Source: Nocardioides agri (lineage in GTDB: Bacteria; Actinomycetota; Actinomycetes; Propionibacteriales; Nocardioidaceae). Taken from it: 64,000 nucleotides of DNA. The translations under genes and the position numbers were made by a program. Positions 43,459 to 51,836 of the stretch are shown here, one piece after another; the stretch's first letter is position 1, and each line of letters opens with the position of its first letter. The stretch is taken from NCBI RefSeq assembly GCF_013778305.1, contig NZ_JACEIC010000001.1:372001-436000 (forward strand). The letters run 5' to 3'. The notes under the pieces are model-generated. The model saw only the letters and a list, made by a program, of their open reading frames with translations. It had not been told where the DNA came from and searched no databases.

Positions 43459-44418
43459 GTGGACCGGGACGTGCTCTCCGAGACCCTCGCCGACTTCGGG
43501 ATGACCGGGGTGTTCTACGCCGCCTCGGACCTCTCGGCCCCGTGGGGCATCGCGATCCCGCCGCTGCCGGGCACGGTGGTGTTCCACCTGGTGACGGCCG
43601 GCGAGCTCGTGCTGCAGGTCGACGGGGAGACCACGCGGATGGGCGCCGGCGACATCGTCCTCGTGCCGCACGGCACCGGCCACGACATCGTGGACGCCCC
43701 GGGCAGCCGGACCGTCCCCCTGTTCGACCTGCCACGCGCCGAGGTCGGCGACCGCTACGAACGGCTCCGCATCGACGGCGGCGGAGCGCGCACCGAGCTC
43801 GTCTGCGGCGCGGTGAGCTTCACCGGGCTCGGCGTCGCCCGGCTGCTGCGCAGCCTCCCGCCGGTCCTCCCGGCCGTGCGCGCGGACGACCTGACCTGGA
43901 TGCGCGCCGCCTTCGAGGTGATCGGCGCGGAGTCGCAGCACCCGCGCCCCGGCAGCGACGTCGTCACCGCGCGGCTCGCCGACATCCTGGTCGTCCAGGC
44001 CGTCCGCAGCTGGCTGGAGACCGCAACGCCCGGCGACGGCTGGGTCGCCGGCCTGCGCGACCCGCAGCTGGGCCGGGCGCTGGCGGCGTTCCACGCCGAG
44101 CCGGGCGCACCGTGGACGCTGGAGTCCCTGGCCGCGCAGGCCGGGATGTCCCGGTCCGCGTTCGCCGCCCGCTTCCGCGACCTCCTCGGTGAGCCGCCCA
44201 TGTCCTACGCGACCGCGTGGCGGATGGACCTCGCCGCTCGGCTGGTGCGCGAGCGCGAGCTGCCCCTGGCGCGGGTCGCCGAGCGCGTCGGCTACCAGTC
44301 CGAGGCCGCGTTCAACCGCGCGTTCCGGCGAGCCCACGGGATGGCGCCGGGAGCGTTCGCGCGGCACGACCACAGCCTCCTCGAGCACGTCACCACGCAC
44401 GAGGCGGGCCACCGGTGA
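43459..44418 (+). CDS. AraC-family transcriptional regulator with cupin domain
   Basis: A 319-residue AraC regulator. The N-terminal cupin (AraC_binding_2/cupin_6-like, about 10-150) has VLQVDGETTRMGAGDIVLVPHGTGH. The C-terminal double helix-turn-helix (about 215-305) has WTLESLAAQAGMSRSAFAARF and VAERVGYQSEAAFNRAFRRAHG. GTG 43459 follows CACACT by six bases. The divergent reductase gene is its likely target; direct copies of AATGCC at 43402-43407 and 43411-43416 lie in the shared region and could be contacts, though they are weak. A hairpin spans its stop codon. Confidence 0.88.
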   Translation: MDRDVLSETLADFGMTGVFYAASDLSAPWGIAIPPLPGTVVFHLVTAGELVLQVDGETTRMGAGDIVLVPHGTGHDIVDAPGSRTVPLFDLPRAEVGDRYERLRIDGGGARTELVCGAVSFTGLGVARLLRSLPPVLPAVRADDLTWMRAAFEVIGAESQHPRPGSDVVTARLADILVVQAVRSWLETATPGDGWVAGLRDPQLGRALAAFHAEPGAPWTLESLAAQAGMSRSAFAARFRDLLGEPPMSYATAWRMDLAARLVRERELPLARVAERVGYQSEAAFNRAFRRAHGMAPGAFARHDHSLLEHVTTHEAGHR

Positions 44419-44433
44419 CCGGCGACCCGCCTC
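44401..44433. terminator. Hairpin spanning the AraC gene stop
   Basis: GAGGCGGG (44401-44408) and CCCGCCTC (44426-44433) are perfect complements, with CCGG/CCGG pairing inside the loop. The structure straddles the stop of the AraC gene and faces the end of the convergent fadB, so it may terminate either transcript. No T run is present. Confidence 0.5.
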
Positions 44434-44452
44434 GTCAGGAGCTGAGCGCAGC

Positions 44453-46519
44453 TCAGTGGAAGGAGCCGAGGCCCTCCCGCTCGAGCAGCATCGTCAGGCC
44501 GCCGTTCCAGAACGAGAACCCGGCCCCGGTGATCATCGCGAGGTCGAGGTCCTCGGCCGCGACGACGACACCCTCGTCGAGCATCCGCCGGGCCTCGTCG
44601 GCCAGGCCGGTGAGCACCCGGGTGCGCACCTCCTCGGGCGAGAGGACGACCGGCGACGCCGGCTTCTCGAGCAGCGCCTCGACCTCGGGGTCGAGGTTGC
44701 CGTCCGGGCCGTAGTACGACGACTTCCTCGCGGCCACCACGCGCTCGAGCGCCGGCGAGACGTAGAAGCGGTCGGGGAACGCACCGTGCAGGGTCTCGTT
44801 GTTGTGCAGGGCGATCGCGGGACCGACCAGCGAGAGCAGCACGAACGGCGGCATCGGCGCGACGCCGGCGAACGCACCGTCGGCGACGGGCACCGGGGTG
44901 CCCTCGTCGACGATCCGGCCGACCTCGCCCATGAAGCGGCCGAGCAGGCGGTTGACGATGAACGACGGGCTGTCGTTGACCAGGATCGTGGTCTTCTTCA
45001 GCGCCTTGCCGGTGGCGAACGCCGTGGCGAGCGCCTCGTCGGAGCTCCGCTCGCCCTTGACGATCTCCAGCAGCGGCATCACCGCGACGGGGTTGAAGAA
45101 GTGGAAGCCCACGACCCGCTCGGGGTGCTCGAGGTCGGCGGCCATCTCGGTGATCGACAGCGACGAGGTGTTGGTCGCGAGGATGCACTCCGGCGAGACG
45201 GCCTTCTCGACGTCGGCGAAGACCGACTTCTTGACCGACATCTCCTCGAACACGGCCTCGATCACGAAGTCGGCGCCGGCGAAGCCCTCGCCCTTGTCGA
45301 CCGAGCCGGTGACCAGCGCCTTGTGGCGGTTGGCCTTGTCGTTGTTGATCCGGCCCTTGGCGAGCAGCTTGTCGATCTCGGCGTGCACGTAGGCGACACC
45401 CTTGTCGACGCGCTCCTGGTCGAGGTCGGTCAGCACGACCGGCACCTCGAGGCGACGCACGAAGAGCAGCGCCATCTGCGAGGCCATCAGGCCCGCACCG
45501 ACGATGCCGACCTTGGTGACCGGGCGCGCGAGCGACCGGTCGGGAGCGCCGGCGGGCCGCTTGGCCCGCTTCTGCACGAGGTCGAAGGCGTAGAGGGAGG
45601 CCAGCAGCTCCGGGGTGCGCGACATCGCCTCGAGCGCGTCGTCCTCGGCCGCGAAGCCCTCGTCGCGCGACGCCGTCCTGGCCAGCGCGATCAGCTCGAC
45701 GGCCTTCTTCGCCGCCGGGCTGGCGCCACCCGTGCGCGACTGGACGATCGCCTCGCCCCGTGCGACCGCGGCATCCCAGGCCTCGCCACGGTCGACGGCC
45801 GGGCGTTCGACGACGAGCTCGCCGCGCAGGACCGCGTCGGCCCAGAGCAGCGACTGCTCGAGGAAGTCGGCACCGGAGAACACGGCGTCGGCCAGCCCGA
45901 GCTCGTACGCCGCGGCGCCGCCGACCGTCTTGCCGTTGTTGAGCGGGTTCTCGAGGATGAGCGTCACCGCCTTGTCGGCGCCGACGAGGTTGGGCACCAG
46001 GTAGGCGCCACCCCAGCCGGGGACCAGGCCGAGCATGACCTCGGGCAGGCCCAGCGCCGGGGCGCTGTCCATCACCGTGCGGTAGGTGCAGTGCAGCGCG
46101 ACCTCGAGGCCACCGCCGAGCGCGAGGCCGTTGACGAAGCCGAACGACGGCTTGCCGCCGTCCTGCAGCTTGCGGAACACCGCGTGGCCGAGCTCGGCGA
46201 CGACCCGGACCGCGTCGGGGCCACCGCCGGCGATCGAGGTGAGGTCCGCGCCGGCCGCGAGGATGAACGGCTTGCCGGTGACCCCGAGGGCGGTGATCTC
46301 GTCGTCGGCGAGCGCCGCGTCGATCGCGGCGTCGAGCGCGATCAGCGAGCGCGGGCCGAACGTGTTGGGCTTGGTGTGGTCCTCGCCGTTGTCGAGCGTG
46401 ATCAGGCCGAGCACCGCGCCGCTGGTCAGTGTGACCTTGCGCAGGTGGGCCTGGGTGACGCGCTCGGCGTCGGAGGAGATCTCCTGGGCGCGGGCCAGCA
46501 GGTTCGTCAGGTCGCTCAT
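44453..46519 (-). CDS. fadB: Fatty acid oxidation complex alpha subunit (enoyl-CoA hydratase/3-hydroxyacyl-CoA dehydrogenase)
   Basis: A 688-residue bifunctional enzyme of beta-oxidation. The N-terminal crotonase domain (about 20-270) has AAGADLTSI (oxyanion loop) and NGLALGGGLEVALHC. The dehydrogenase part (about 315-680) starts with KVGIVGAGLMASQMALLF for NAD and contains GFHFFNPVAVMPLLEIVKG and NDSPSFIVNRLL. It hydrates enoyl-CoA and oxidises the 3-hydroxyacyl-CoA to supply the thiolase. Its ATG overlaps the thiolase stop by one base (TGATG), so the two are coupled, with the thiolase first. The shared operator at 47765-47780 probably controls both. Confidence 0.93.
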   Translation of the reverse strand: MSDLTNLLARAQEISSDAERVTQAHLRKVTLTSGAVLGLITLDNGEDHTKPNTFGPRSLIALDAAIDAALADDEITALGVTGKPFILAAGADLTSIAGGGPDAVRVVAELGHAVFRKLQDGGKPSFGFVNGLALGGGLEVALHCTYRTVMDSAPALGLPEVMLGLVPGWGGAYLVPNLVGADKAVTLILENPLNNGKTVGGAAAYELGLADAVFSGADFLEQSLLWADAVLRGELVVERPAVDRGEAWDAAVARGEAIVQSRTGGASPAAKKAVELIALARTASRDEGFAAEDDALEAMSRTPELLASLYAFDLVQKRAKRPAGAPDRSLARPVTKVGIVGAGLMASQMALLFVRRLEVPVVLTDLDQERVDKGVAYVHAEIDKLLAKGRINNDKANRHKALVTGSVDKGEGFAGADFVIEAVFEEMSVKKSVFADVEKAVSPECILATNTSSLSITEMAADLEHPERVVGFHFFNPVAVMPLLEIVKGERSSDEALATAFATGKALKKTTILVNDSPSFIVNRLLGRFMGEVGRIVDEGTPVPVADGAFAGVAPMPPFVLLSLVGPAIALHNNETLHGAFPDRFYVSPALERVVAARKSSYYGPDGNLDPEVEALLEKPASPVVLSPEEVRTRVLTGLADEARRMLDEGVVVAAEDLDLAMITGAGFSFWNGGLTMLLEREGLGSFH

Positions 46520-47724
46520 CAGGCAGCCTCTCCAGTCCAGTTCGGGTTCTCCCAGATGACGGTGCCGCCCATGCCGATGCCGATGCACATCGTGGTCAGG
46601 CCGTAGCGCACCTCGGGGCGCTCCTCGAACGCCCGCGCGAGCTGGGTCATCAGGCGCACGCCGGACGACGCCAGCGGGTGGCCCATGGCGATCGCGCCGC
46701 CGTAGGGGTTCACGCGCGCGTCGTCGTCGGCGATGCCGAAGTGCTCGAGGAACGCCAGCACCTGCACGGCGAACGCCTCGTTGACCTCGAAGGCGTCGAT
46801 GTCGTCGATCGTCAGGCCGGCCTGCTTGAGCGCCTTCTCGGTCGCCGGGATCGGACCGGCGCCCATCACCTCGGGCTCGACGCCCACGAAGGAGTAGGAC
46901 ACCAGGCGCATCCTCACGGGGAGGCCCAGCTCGCGGGCGGTCTCCTCGTCGGCCAGCAGCGCGGCGGTCGCGCCGTCGTTGATGCCCGCGGCGTTGCCCG
47001 CCGTCACGTTGCCGTGCGGGCGGAACGGCGTCTTCAGCGCGGCCAGCGTCTCCATGGTCGTGCCCGGTCGCATCGGCTCGTCGCTGGTGGCCAGGCCCCA
47101 GCCGAGCTCGGCGGAGCGGGTGGCGACCGGCACCAGGTCCGGCTGGATCTTGCCGGCGTCGTACGCCGCGGCGGTCTTGTCCTGCGAGCGGACGGCGTAG
47201 GCGTCGACGCGCTCCTTGGTGATCGACGGGTAGCGGTCGTGCAGGTTCTCGGCGGTCTTGCCCATCACCAGCGCGTCGGGGTTGACGATGCGCTCGGAGA
47301 GGATCCGCGGGTTCGGGTCGACGCCCTCGCCCATGGGGTGGCGGCCCATGTGCTCGACGCCGCCGGCGATCGCCACGTCGTACGCGCCGAAGGCGATGCC
47401 GGACGCGGTCGTGGTGACCGCGGTCATCGCGCCCGCGCACATGCGGTCGATCGCGTAGCCCGGGACGCTCTGGGGGAGCCCGGACAGCAGGGCGGCGGTG
47501 CGGCCGATGGTCAGGCCCTGGTCGCCGATCTGGGTGGTGGCGGCGACCGCGACCTCGTCGACGCGGTCGGGCGGCAGCTCGGGGTTGCGGCGCAGGAGCT
47601 CACGGATGCACTTGATGACGAGGTCGTCGGCGCGGGTCTCGGCGTACTGGCCGTTGGCCTTGCCGACGCCGAACGGGGTGCGCACGCCGTCGACGAAGAC
47701 GACCTCTCGCAGCTGGCGGGACAA
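46519..47724 (-). CDS. fadA: Acetyl-CoA C-acyltransferase (thiolase)
   Basis: A 401-residue thiolase completing beta-oxidation by cleaving 3-ketoacyl-CoA. The nucleophile Cys is in IDRMCAGAMTAV, the His region appears as EVNEAFAVQ, GGAIAMGHPLASSG holds another catalytic His, and MCIGIGMGG contains the second Cys. The start is TTG 47724, with GAGGAG six bases upstream and family-typical SRQLREVVFVDGVRTPFG following. It is coupled to the fadB gene. A perfect GTTACC-N4-GGTAAC dyad lies about 40 bases upstream and overlaps a possible -10. Confidence 0.92.
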   Translation of the reverse strand: MSRQLREVVFVDGVRTPFGVGKANGQYAETRADDLVIKCIRELLRRNPELPPDRVDEVAVAATTQIGDQGLTIGRTAALLSGLPQSVPGYAIDRMCAGAMTAVTTTASGIAFGAYDVAIAGGVEHMGRHPMGEGVDPNPRILSERIVNPDALVMGKTAENLHDRYPSITKERVDAYAVRSQDKTAAAYDAGKIQPDLVPVATRSAELGWGLATSDEPMRPGTTMETLAALKTPFRPHGNVTAGNAAGINDGATAALLADEETARELGLPVRMRLVSYSFVGVEPEVMGAGPIPATEKALKQAGLTIDDIDAFEVNEAFAVQVLAFLEHFGIADDDARVNPYGGAIAMGHPLASSGVRLMTQLARAFEERPEVRYGLTTMCIGIGMGGTVIWENPNWTGEAA

Positions 47725-47764
47725 CAGGGTCTCCTCTGGGTGGGGCAGGCTCGATCGAGCAAAG

Positions 47765-47780
47765 GTTACCCCACGGTAAC
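47765..47780. promoter_or_regulatory. GTTACC-N4-GGTAAC dyad upstream of fadA-fadB
   Basis: GTTACCCCACGGTAAC is a perfect six-plus-six inverted repeat. On the minus strand it overlaps TAACCT, the best -10 candidate for the fadA-fadB operon, which is the position expected for a repressor. The regulator is not identified; TetR- or GntR-type fatty-acid regulators are the likely class. Confidence 0.6.
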
Positions 47781-47898
47781 AAGCGCTCCGGACCCGCCCC
47801 GACGACGGCCCGGTGACCCGCGGAACACCGGCGCGCCCACTACGGTTGGACCGACCGACCGGCCGGAGTGGCCGGTCGTCGAGTCGAGGAGGCGCGTG

Positions 47899-48834
47899 GT
47901 GGAGCGGGACCGGTTGGTGCACATCGTGGACGAGGTGCCCGGGCTCGACGACCGGACCGCCCTGACGATGGTGCTGGTGCTCGACGGCTTCCTCGACGCC
48001 GGCAACGCGGCCGCCCGGGCGGCCCAGCACCTCATCGACCTCTCCGACGGCCCGGTCGTGGCGACGTTCGACGTCGACCAGCTCCACGACTACCGCGCCC
48101 GCCGGCCACCGATGACGTTCGCGCGCGACCACTACACGGGGTACGACGCGCCGCGGCTGGTGGTCCGGCTGCTGCGCGACACGGGCGGCACGCCGTACCT
48201 CCTGCTCCACGGTCCGGAGCCCGACAACCGGTGGGAGGCCTTCTGCCGGGCGGTCCGCGAGGTCGTGGAGCGGCTCGGCGTGACCCGGGTGGTCGGCATC
48301 GGGTCGGTGCCGATGGCGGTGCCGCACACCCGGCCGATCGCGCTCACCCCGCACGCCAACGACCCGTCGCTGCTCACCTCCGACAGCCCGTGGCGGGGCG
48401 AGCTGCGGATCCCGAGCAGCGCCCAGGCGCTGCTGGAGCTGCGCCTCGGGGAGTGGGGCCACCCGGCGCTCGGGTTCGTCGCCCACGTCCCGCACTACCT
48501 CGCGCAGATGGACTATCCGCTCGCGGCCGCGGCGCTCCTCGAGCAGGTCGAGATCGCCGGCCGGCTCACGATCGACCTGTCCGGGCTGCGGGCCGAGGCC
48601 GACGACCGGGACGCCGAGATCGCGGCGTACCTCGCCGACAACAGCGAGGTCGCCGAGGTCGTGGCCGCGCTGGAGCGGCAGTACGACGCGTTCGAGCGCG
48701 CCGAGGAGAGCGGGCAGAGCCTGCTGGCCGCCGACCAGCCGCTCCCGACCGGCGAGGAGATCGGCCGCCAGTTCGAGCAGTTCCTCGCCGGCCTCGACGG
48801 CCCGGAGGAGACCGACCAGGAGGGCCGGGGCTGA
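47899..48834 (+). CDS. PAC2 family protein
   Basis: A 311-residue PAC2 (proteasome assembly chaperone 2-like) protein. LTMVLVLDGFLDAGNAAARAAQHL, VVATFDVDQLHDYRARRPPM and VVGIGSVPMAVPHTRP are characteristic of the actinobacterial members. The C-terminal third is helical and acidic. Its role is not settled in bacteria; structural resemblance to proteasome chaperones is known, and actinobacteria may carry proteasomes. GAGGAGG at 47886-47892 fits GTG 47899 better than GTG 47896. It overlaps the thioesterase gene by TGATG and heads a run of four plus-strand genes. Confidence 0.85.
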   Translation: MERDRLVHIVDEVPGLDDRTALTMVLVLDGFLDAGNAAARAAQHLIDLSDGPVVATFDVDQLHDYRARRPPMTFARDHYTGYDAPRLVVRLLRDTGGTPYLLLHGPEPDNRWEAFCRAVREVVERLGVTRVVGIGSVPMAVPHTRPIALTPHANDPSLLTSDSPWRGELRIPSSAQALLELRLGEWGHPALGFVAHVPHYLAQMDYPLAAAALLEQVEIAGRLTIDLSGLRAEADDRDAEIAAYLADNSEVAEVVAALERQYDAFERAEESGQSLLAADQPLPTGEEIGRQFEQFLAGLDGPEETDQEGRG

Positions 48835-49688
48835 TGCCACGCGACGCCGCCGAGCTGCTCGAGCTGCTCGACCTCGAGCGCATCGACGACGACCTCTACC
48901 GGGGCGCCCAGATGCCCACGACCCGGCCGATGGTGTTCGGCGGCCAGGTCGCCGCGCAGGCGCTGGTCGCCGCGTCGCGCACGGTCGAGGAGCCGTTCAC
49001 CGCCCACTCCCTGCACTCGTACTTCCTGCAGCCCGGCGACCCGCGCACCCCGACGATCTACGACGTCGAGAACCTGCGCGACGGCCGGTCGTTCGTCACC
49101 CGCCGGGTGATCGCCCAGCAGCACGGGCGGCCGATCTACGCGCAGACGGTCAACTTCCACAAGACCGAGCCGGGCCTCGAGCACGAGGAGCAGATGCCGG
49201 ACGTGCCGGGCCCCGACGACGCCTCGGTGCACCGCATCAGCACCCGCGCCCAGGAGGAGCTGCACGCCGACCAGTGGAACGTCGCCGACATCCGGATCGT
49301 CGGCAACTCCGCCAGCGGGCTCGAGCCGGACCCGCTGCACCCGGCCCGGCAACGGGTCTGGCTGCGGGTCTCCTCGCCGCTGCCCGACGACGCGGCCGCG
49401 CACCGCGCGGCCTTCACCTACCTCTCCGACATGACGCTGGTCGGCGCCGCGATGGCGCCGCACGGCATCAGCTTCGGCAAGGGCGACGTCTTCGTCGCCT
49501 CGCTCGACCACGCGGTGTGGTTCCACCGCCCGTTCCGCGCGGACGAGTGGTGGCTCTACGACCAGTTGTCGCCGTCCGCATCGTCGGGGCGCACGCTGGT
49601 GCTGGCCCGGGTCTTCACCCAGGACGGTCGGCTCGTCGCATCGGTCGCGCAGGAGGCCGTGATGCGGCCGCGGAAGGACCGCTCATGA
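48834..49688 (+). CDS. tesB: Acyl-CoA thioesterase II, first copy
   Basis: A 284-residue TesB-type thioesterase made of two hotdog domains. MVFGGQVAAQALVAASRTV and HSLHSYFLQPGDPRTPTIYDVENLRDG-type sequence lie in the first domain. SLDHAVWFHRPFRADEWWLY and VAQEAVMR in the second carry the Asp and Gln expected in the TesB catalytic set. It hydrolyses acyl-CoA to free acid and CoA. Its start overlaps the PAC2 stop (TGATG) and its stop overlaps the second thioesterase (ATGA). The two are clearly related, the result of a tandem duplication. Confidence 0.92.
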   Translation: MPRDAAELLELLDLERIDDDLYRGAQMPTTRPMVFGGQVAAQALVAASRTVEEPFTAHSLHSYFLQPGDPRTPTIYDVENLRDGRSFVTRRVIAQQHGRPIYAQTVNFHKTEPGLEHEEQMPDVPGPDDASVHRISTRAQEELHADQWNVADIRIVGNSASGLEPDPLHPARQRVWLRVSSPLPDDAAAHRAAFTYLSDMTLVGAAMAPHGISFGKGDVFVASLDHAVWFHRPFRADEWWLYDQLSPSASSGRTLVLARVFTQDGRLVASVAQEAVMRPRKDRS

Positions 49689-50575
49689 CCAGCGACCTCA
49701 CGCCGACCCGGGAGCTCGTCGACCTGCTCGACCTCGAGCCGCTCGACGTCGACCTCTTCCGCGGCAAGCAGCCGGAGTCCCAGCGCGCCCGGGTCTACGG
49801 CGGCCAGGTCGCCGCGCAGTCGCTGATGGCCGCCGTCCGCACGGTGCCGGAGGAGTTCTCGCTGCACTCCCTGCACTCCTACTTCCTGCGCGGCGGCGAC
49901 TACGCGGTGCCGATCGTGTACGACGTGGAGCGGCCGCGCGACGGACGGTCCTTCGTCACCCGCCGGGTCGTGGCTCGCCAGCACGGCCGGCCGATCTACT
50001 ACCAGACCCTCAACTTCCAGCGCGCCGAGGAGGGCTACGACCACCAGGACGTGATGCCGGAGGTCGGCGCCCCCGAGACCGGCTTCGACCTGGTCGAGGT
50101 GATGCGCAAGGGCGGCAACGCCGAGGCCGACGCGCTCGGCAAGGAGTGGGGCGCCCTCGACGTCCGCTGGCTCGGCAACACCCGCTACGGCCTCCCGCCC
50201 GACGACGGGCACGTCTCCCAGGCGCGGATGTGGGTCCGGCTGCGCGAGGGGCTGCCGGACGACCCTGCGGTGCACCTCGCGGCGTTCACCTACGCCAGCG
50301 ACGTGAGCCTGCTCGGCTCGACGCTGTCGGTGCACGGGATGAACCCGTCGAAGATCCAGATGGCCTCCCTCGACCACACACTGTGGTTCCACCGGCCCTT
50401 CCGCGCCGACGAGTGGTGGCTCTACGACCAGTGGTCGCCGACCGCCGTCGGGGCCCGCGGGCTCGCCTTCGGCCGGATCTTCACGGCCGACGGCACGCTG
50501 GTGGCGACCGCGGCCCAGGAGGGCCTGATCCGCCCGCGCGGGGACGACTTCGAGGGCCCCGGCACCCAGGCGTGA
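49685..50575 (+). CDS. tesB: Acyl-CoA thioesterase II, second copy
   Basis: A 296-residue double-hotdog TesB-type thioesterase. It has VYGGQVAAQSLMAAVRTV, HSLHSYFLRGGDYAVPIVYDVE-type sequence, SLDHTLWFHRPFRADEWWLYDQ and TAAQEGLIRPRGDD, with the same catalytic Asp and Gln positions as the first copy. The central region (MRKGGNAEADALGKEWGALDVRW) differs most, which suggests distinct substrate ranges. It begins at ATG 49685, overlapping the first copy's stop, and is followed after seven bases by the winged-helix gene. Confidence 0.92.
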   Translation: MTSDLTPTRELVDLLDLEPLDVDLFRGKQPESQRARVYGGQVAAQSLMAAVRTVPEEFSLHSLHSYFLRGGDYAVPIVYDVERPRDGRSFVTRRVVARQHGRPIYYQTLNFQRAEEGYDHQDVMPEVGAPETGFDLVEVMRKGGNAEADALGKEWGALDVRWLGNTRYGLPPDDGHVSQARMWVRLREGLPDDPAVHLAAFTYASDVSLLGSTLSVHGMNPSKIQMASLDHTLWFHRPFRADEWWLYDQWSPTAVGARGLAFGRIFTADGTLVATAAQEGLIRPRGDDFEGPGTQA

Positions 50576-50582
50576 GCCGCCC

Positions 50583-51698
50583 GTGACCGAGCCGCACCGC
50601 CTCACCCGCGCCGACGCGCGCCGGCTGGCGGTGCGCGCGCAGCTGCTCGCCGAGCCGCGGCCCACCGACCTGCTCGACGTCGTGCGGCACCTGACGGTGG
50701 TCCAGGCCGAGCCGACCAGCGCGATCGCGCCCAGCGCCGACCTGTTGCTCGGCAGCCGCCTCGGCCCGGCGTACGACGTCGACGATCTGCGCGCCGCGCT
50801 CGACGAGCAGCGGCTGATCGAGCACCAGGGCTTCATCCGCCCGATCGAGGACATGGCGCTGCTGCGCGCCGAGATGGCGGTCTGGCCCGGCACCGGCGAC
50901 CTCAAGGACTGGGAGCGCGGGCGCGCCGCGTGGGTCGAGGCCAACGATCTCTGCCGACGCGACCTGCTCGACCGGCTCCGGCGCGACGGTCCGCTGCCGA
51001 CCAGCGAGCTGCCCGACAGCTGCGAGGTGCCGTGGCGCTCGTCGGGGTGGAACAACGACCGCAACGTCGTGATGCTGCTGGCGCTCATGGTCGCCCGTGG
51101 GGAGGTCGCCGCAGCCGGAAGGGACGGCCGCGCGCAGCTCTGGGACCTCGCCGAGCGGATCTACCCCGAGGACCCGGTGCCTCCCCTCGAGCAGGCGCGC
51201 CAGGTCCTGGCCGAGCGGCGGCTCCGGTCGCTGGGGATCGCCAGGGCGAGGATGGCGGCCGTGCCGGGGGAGCCGTTCGCGGTCGGCGAGGTGGGGGAGC
51301 CTGCGGTCGTCGAGGGCGTGCGCGGCGCCTGGCGCGTGGACCCCGCCCTGCTCGACGCAGGCTTCGCCGGGCGGACGGCGCTGCTCTCGCCGTTCGACCG
51401 GCTGGTGCAGGACCGCAAGCGGATGGTCGAGATCTTCGAGTTCGACTACCTGCTGGAGATGTACAAGCCGGCCGCCAAGCGGCGGTGGGGCTACTACGCG
51501 CTGCCGATCCTGCACGGCGACCGGCTGGTCGGGAAGCTCGATGCGTCGGCCGACCGGGCCGAGGGGGCGCTCGTGGTGCGGGCCGTGCACGAGGACGAGC
51601 CGTTCGACGAGGCGACGACCGCGGGTGTCGATGCGGAGATCGAGGTGCTCGCGGGGTGGCTCGGCCTCGACGTCGTCCGCCTGGACCGGGCGGAGTGA
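50583..51698 (+). CDS. Winged-helix DNA-binding protein (AlkZ-like glycosylase family)
   Basis: A 371-residue protein of the winged-helix HTH_42 (DUF1006) family that includes the interstrand-crosslink glycosylases AlkZ and YcaQ. The N terminus DARRLAVRAQLLA leads into LTVVQAEPTSAIAPSADLLLGSR. The Q-x-E at residues 41-43 is at the place of the catalytic QxQ/QxD motif of AlkZ-type enzymes. LLSPFDRLVQDRKRMVEIFEFDYLLE and YYALPILHGDRLVGKLD are diagnostic for the family. Whether it excises bases is unproven. It starts at GTG 50583, close behind the second thioesterase. Confidence 0.83.
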   Translation: MTEPHRLTRADARRLAVRAQLLAEPRPTDLLDVVRHLTVVQAEPTSAIAPSADLLLGSRLGPAYDVDDLRAALDEQRLIEHQGFIRPIEDMALLRAEMAVWPGTGDLKDWERGRAAWVEANDLCRRDLLDRLRRDGPLPTSELPDSCEVPWRSSGWNNDRNVVMLLALMVARGEVAAAGRDGRAQLWDLAERIYPEDPVPPLEQARQVLAERRLRSLGIARARMAAVPGEPFAVGEVGEPAVVEGVRGAWRVDPALLDAGFAGRTALLSPFDRLVQDRKRMVEIFEFDYLLEMYKPAAKRRWGYYALPILHGDRLVGKLDASADRAEGALVVRAVHEDEPFDEATTAGVDAEIEVLAGWLGLDVVRLDRAE

Positions 51699-51745
51699 CC
51701 TGACGGGATCATCGGCAGGTTCGCGACGGGCCGAGGAAATAGTCT

Positions 51746-51836
51746 CCACAACTCCTCAGGTCCCCGCGGCCGGCGGCGATGTGAGGGGGTGACCTCGGCG
51801 CACGCCGATCCGCTGTCTCGGGGACAGGGAGCTCAC
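51746..51836 (+). promoter_or_regulatory. Structured 5' leader of the sigma-like gene
   Basis: If transcription starts after TAGTCT (51740-51745), about 85 bases of leader precede ATG 51837. It contains hairpins TCGGC/GCCGA (51795-51808) and CTGTC/GACAG (51813-51827), the latter partly covering the AGGGA ribosome binding site (51826-51830). Upstream, CTCCTCA (51752-51758) can pair with TGAGGGG (51782-51788), or GGTC (51759-51762) with GACC (51791-51794); these are mutually exclusive. It does not match a riboswitch class I know. An alternative GTG start at 51789 would put the hairpins in the coding region. Confidence 0.35.

Noticed and set aside
47899..48834. Proteasome operon around the PAC2 protein
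   Set aside because: None of the flanking genes encodes proteasome subunits, Mpa/ARC or Pup; they are fatty-acid genes.
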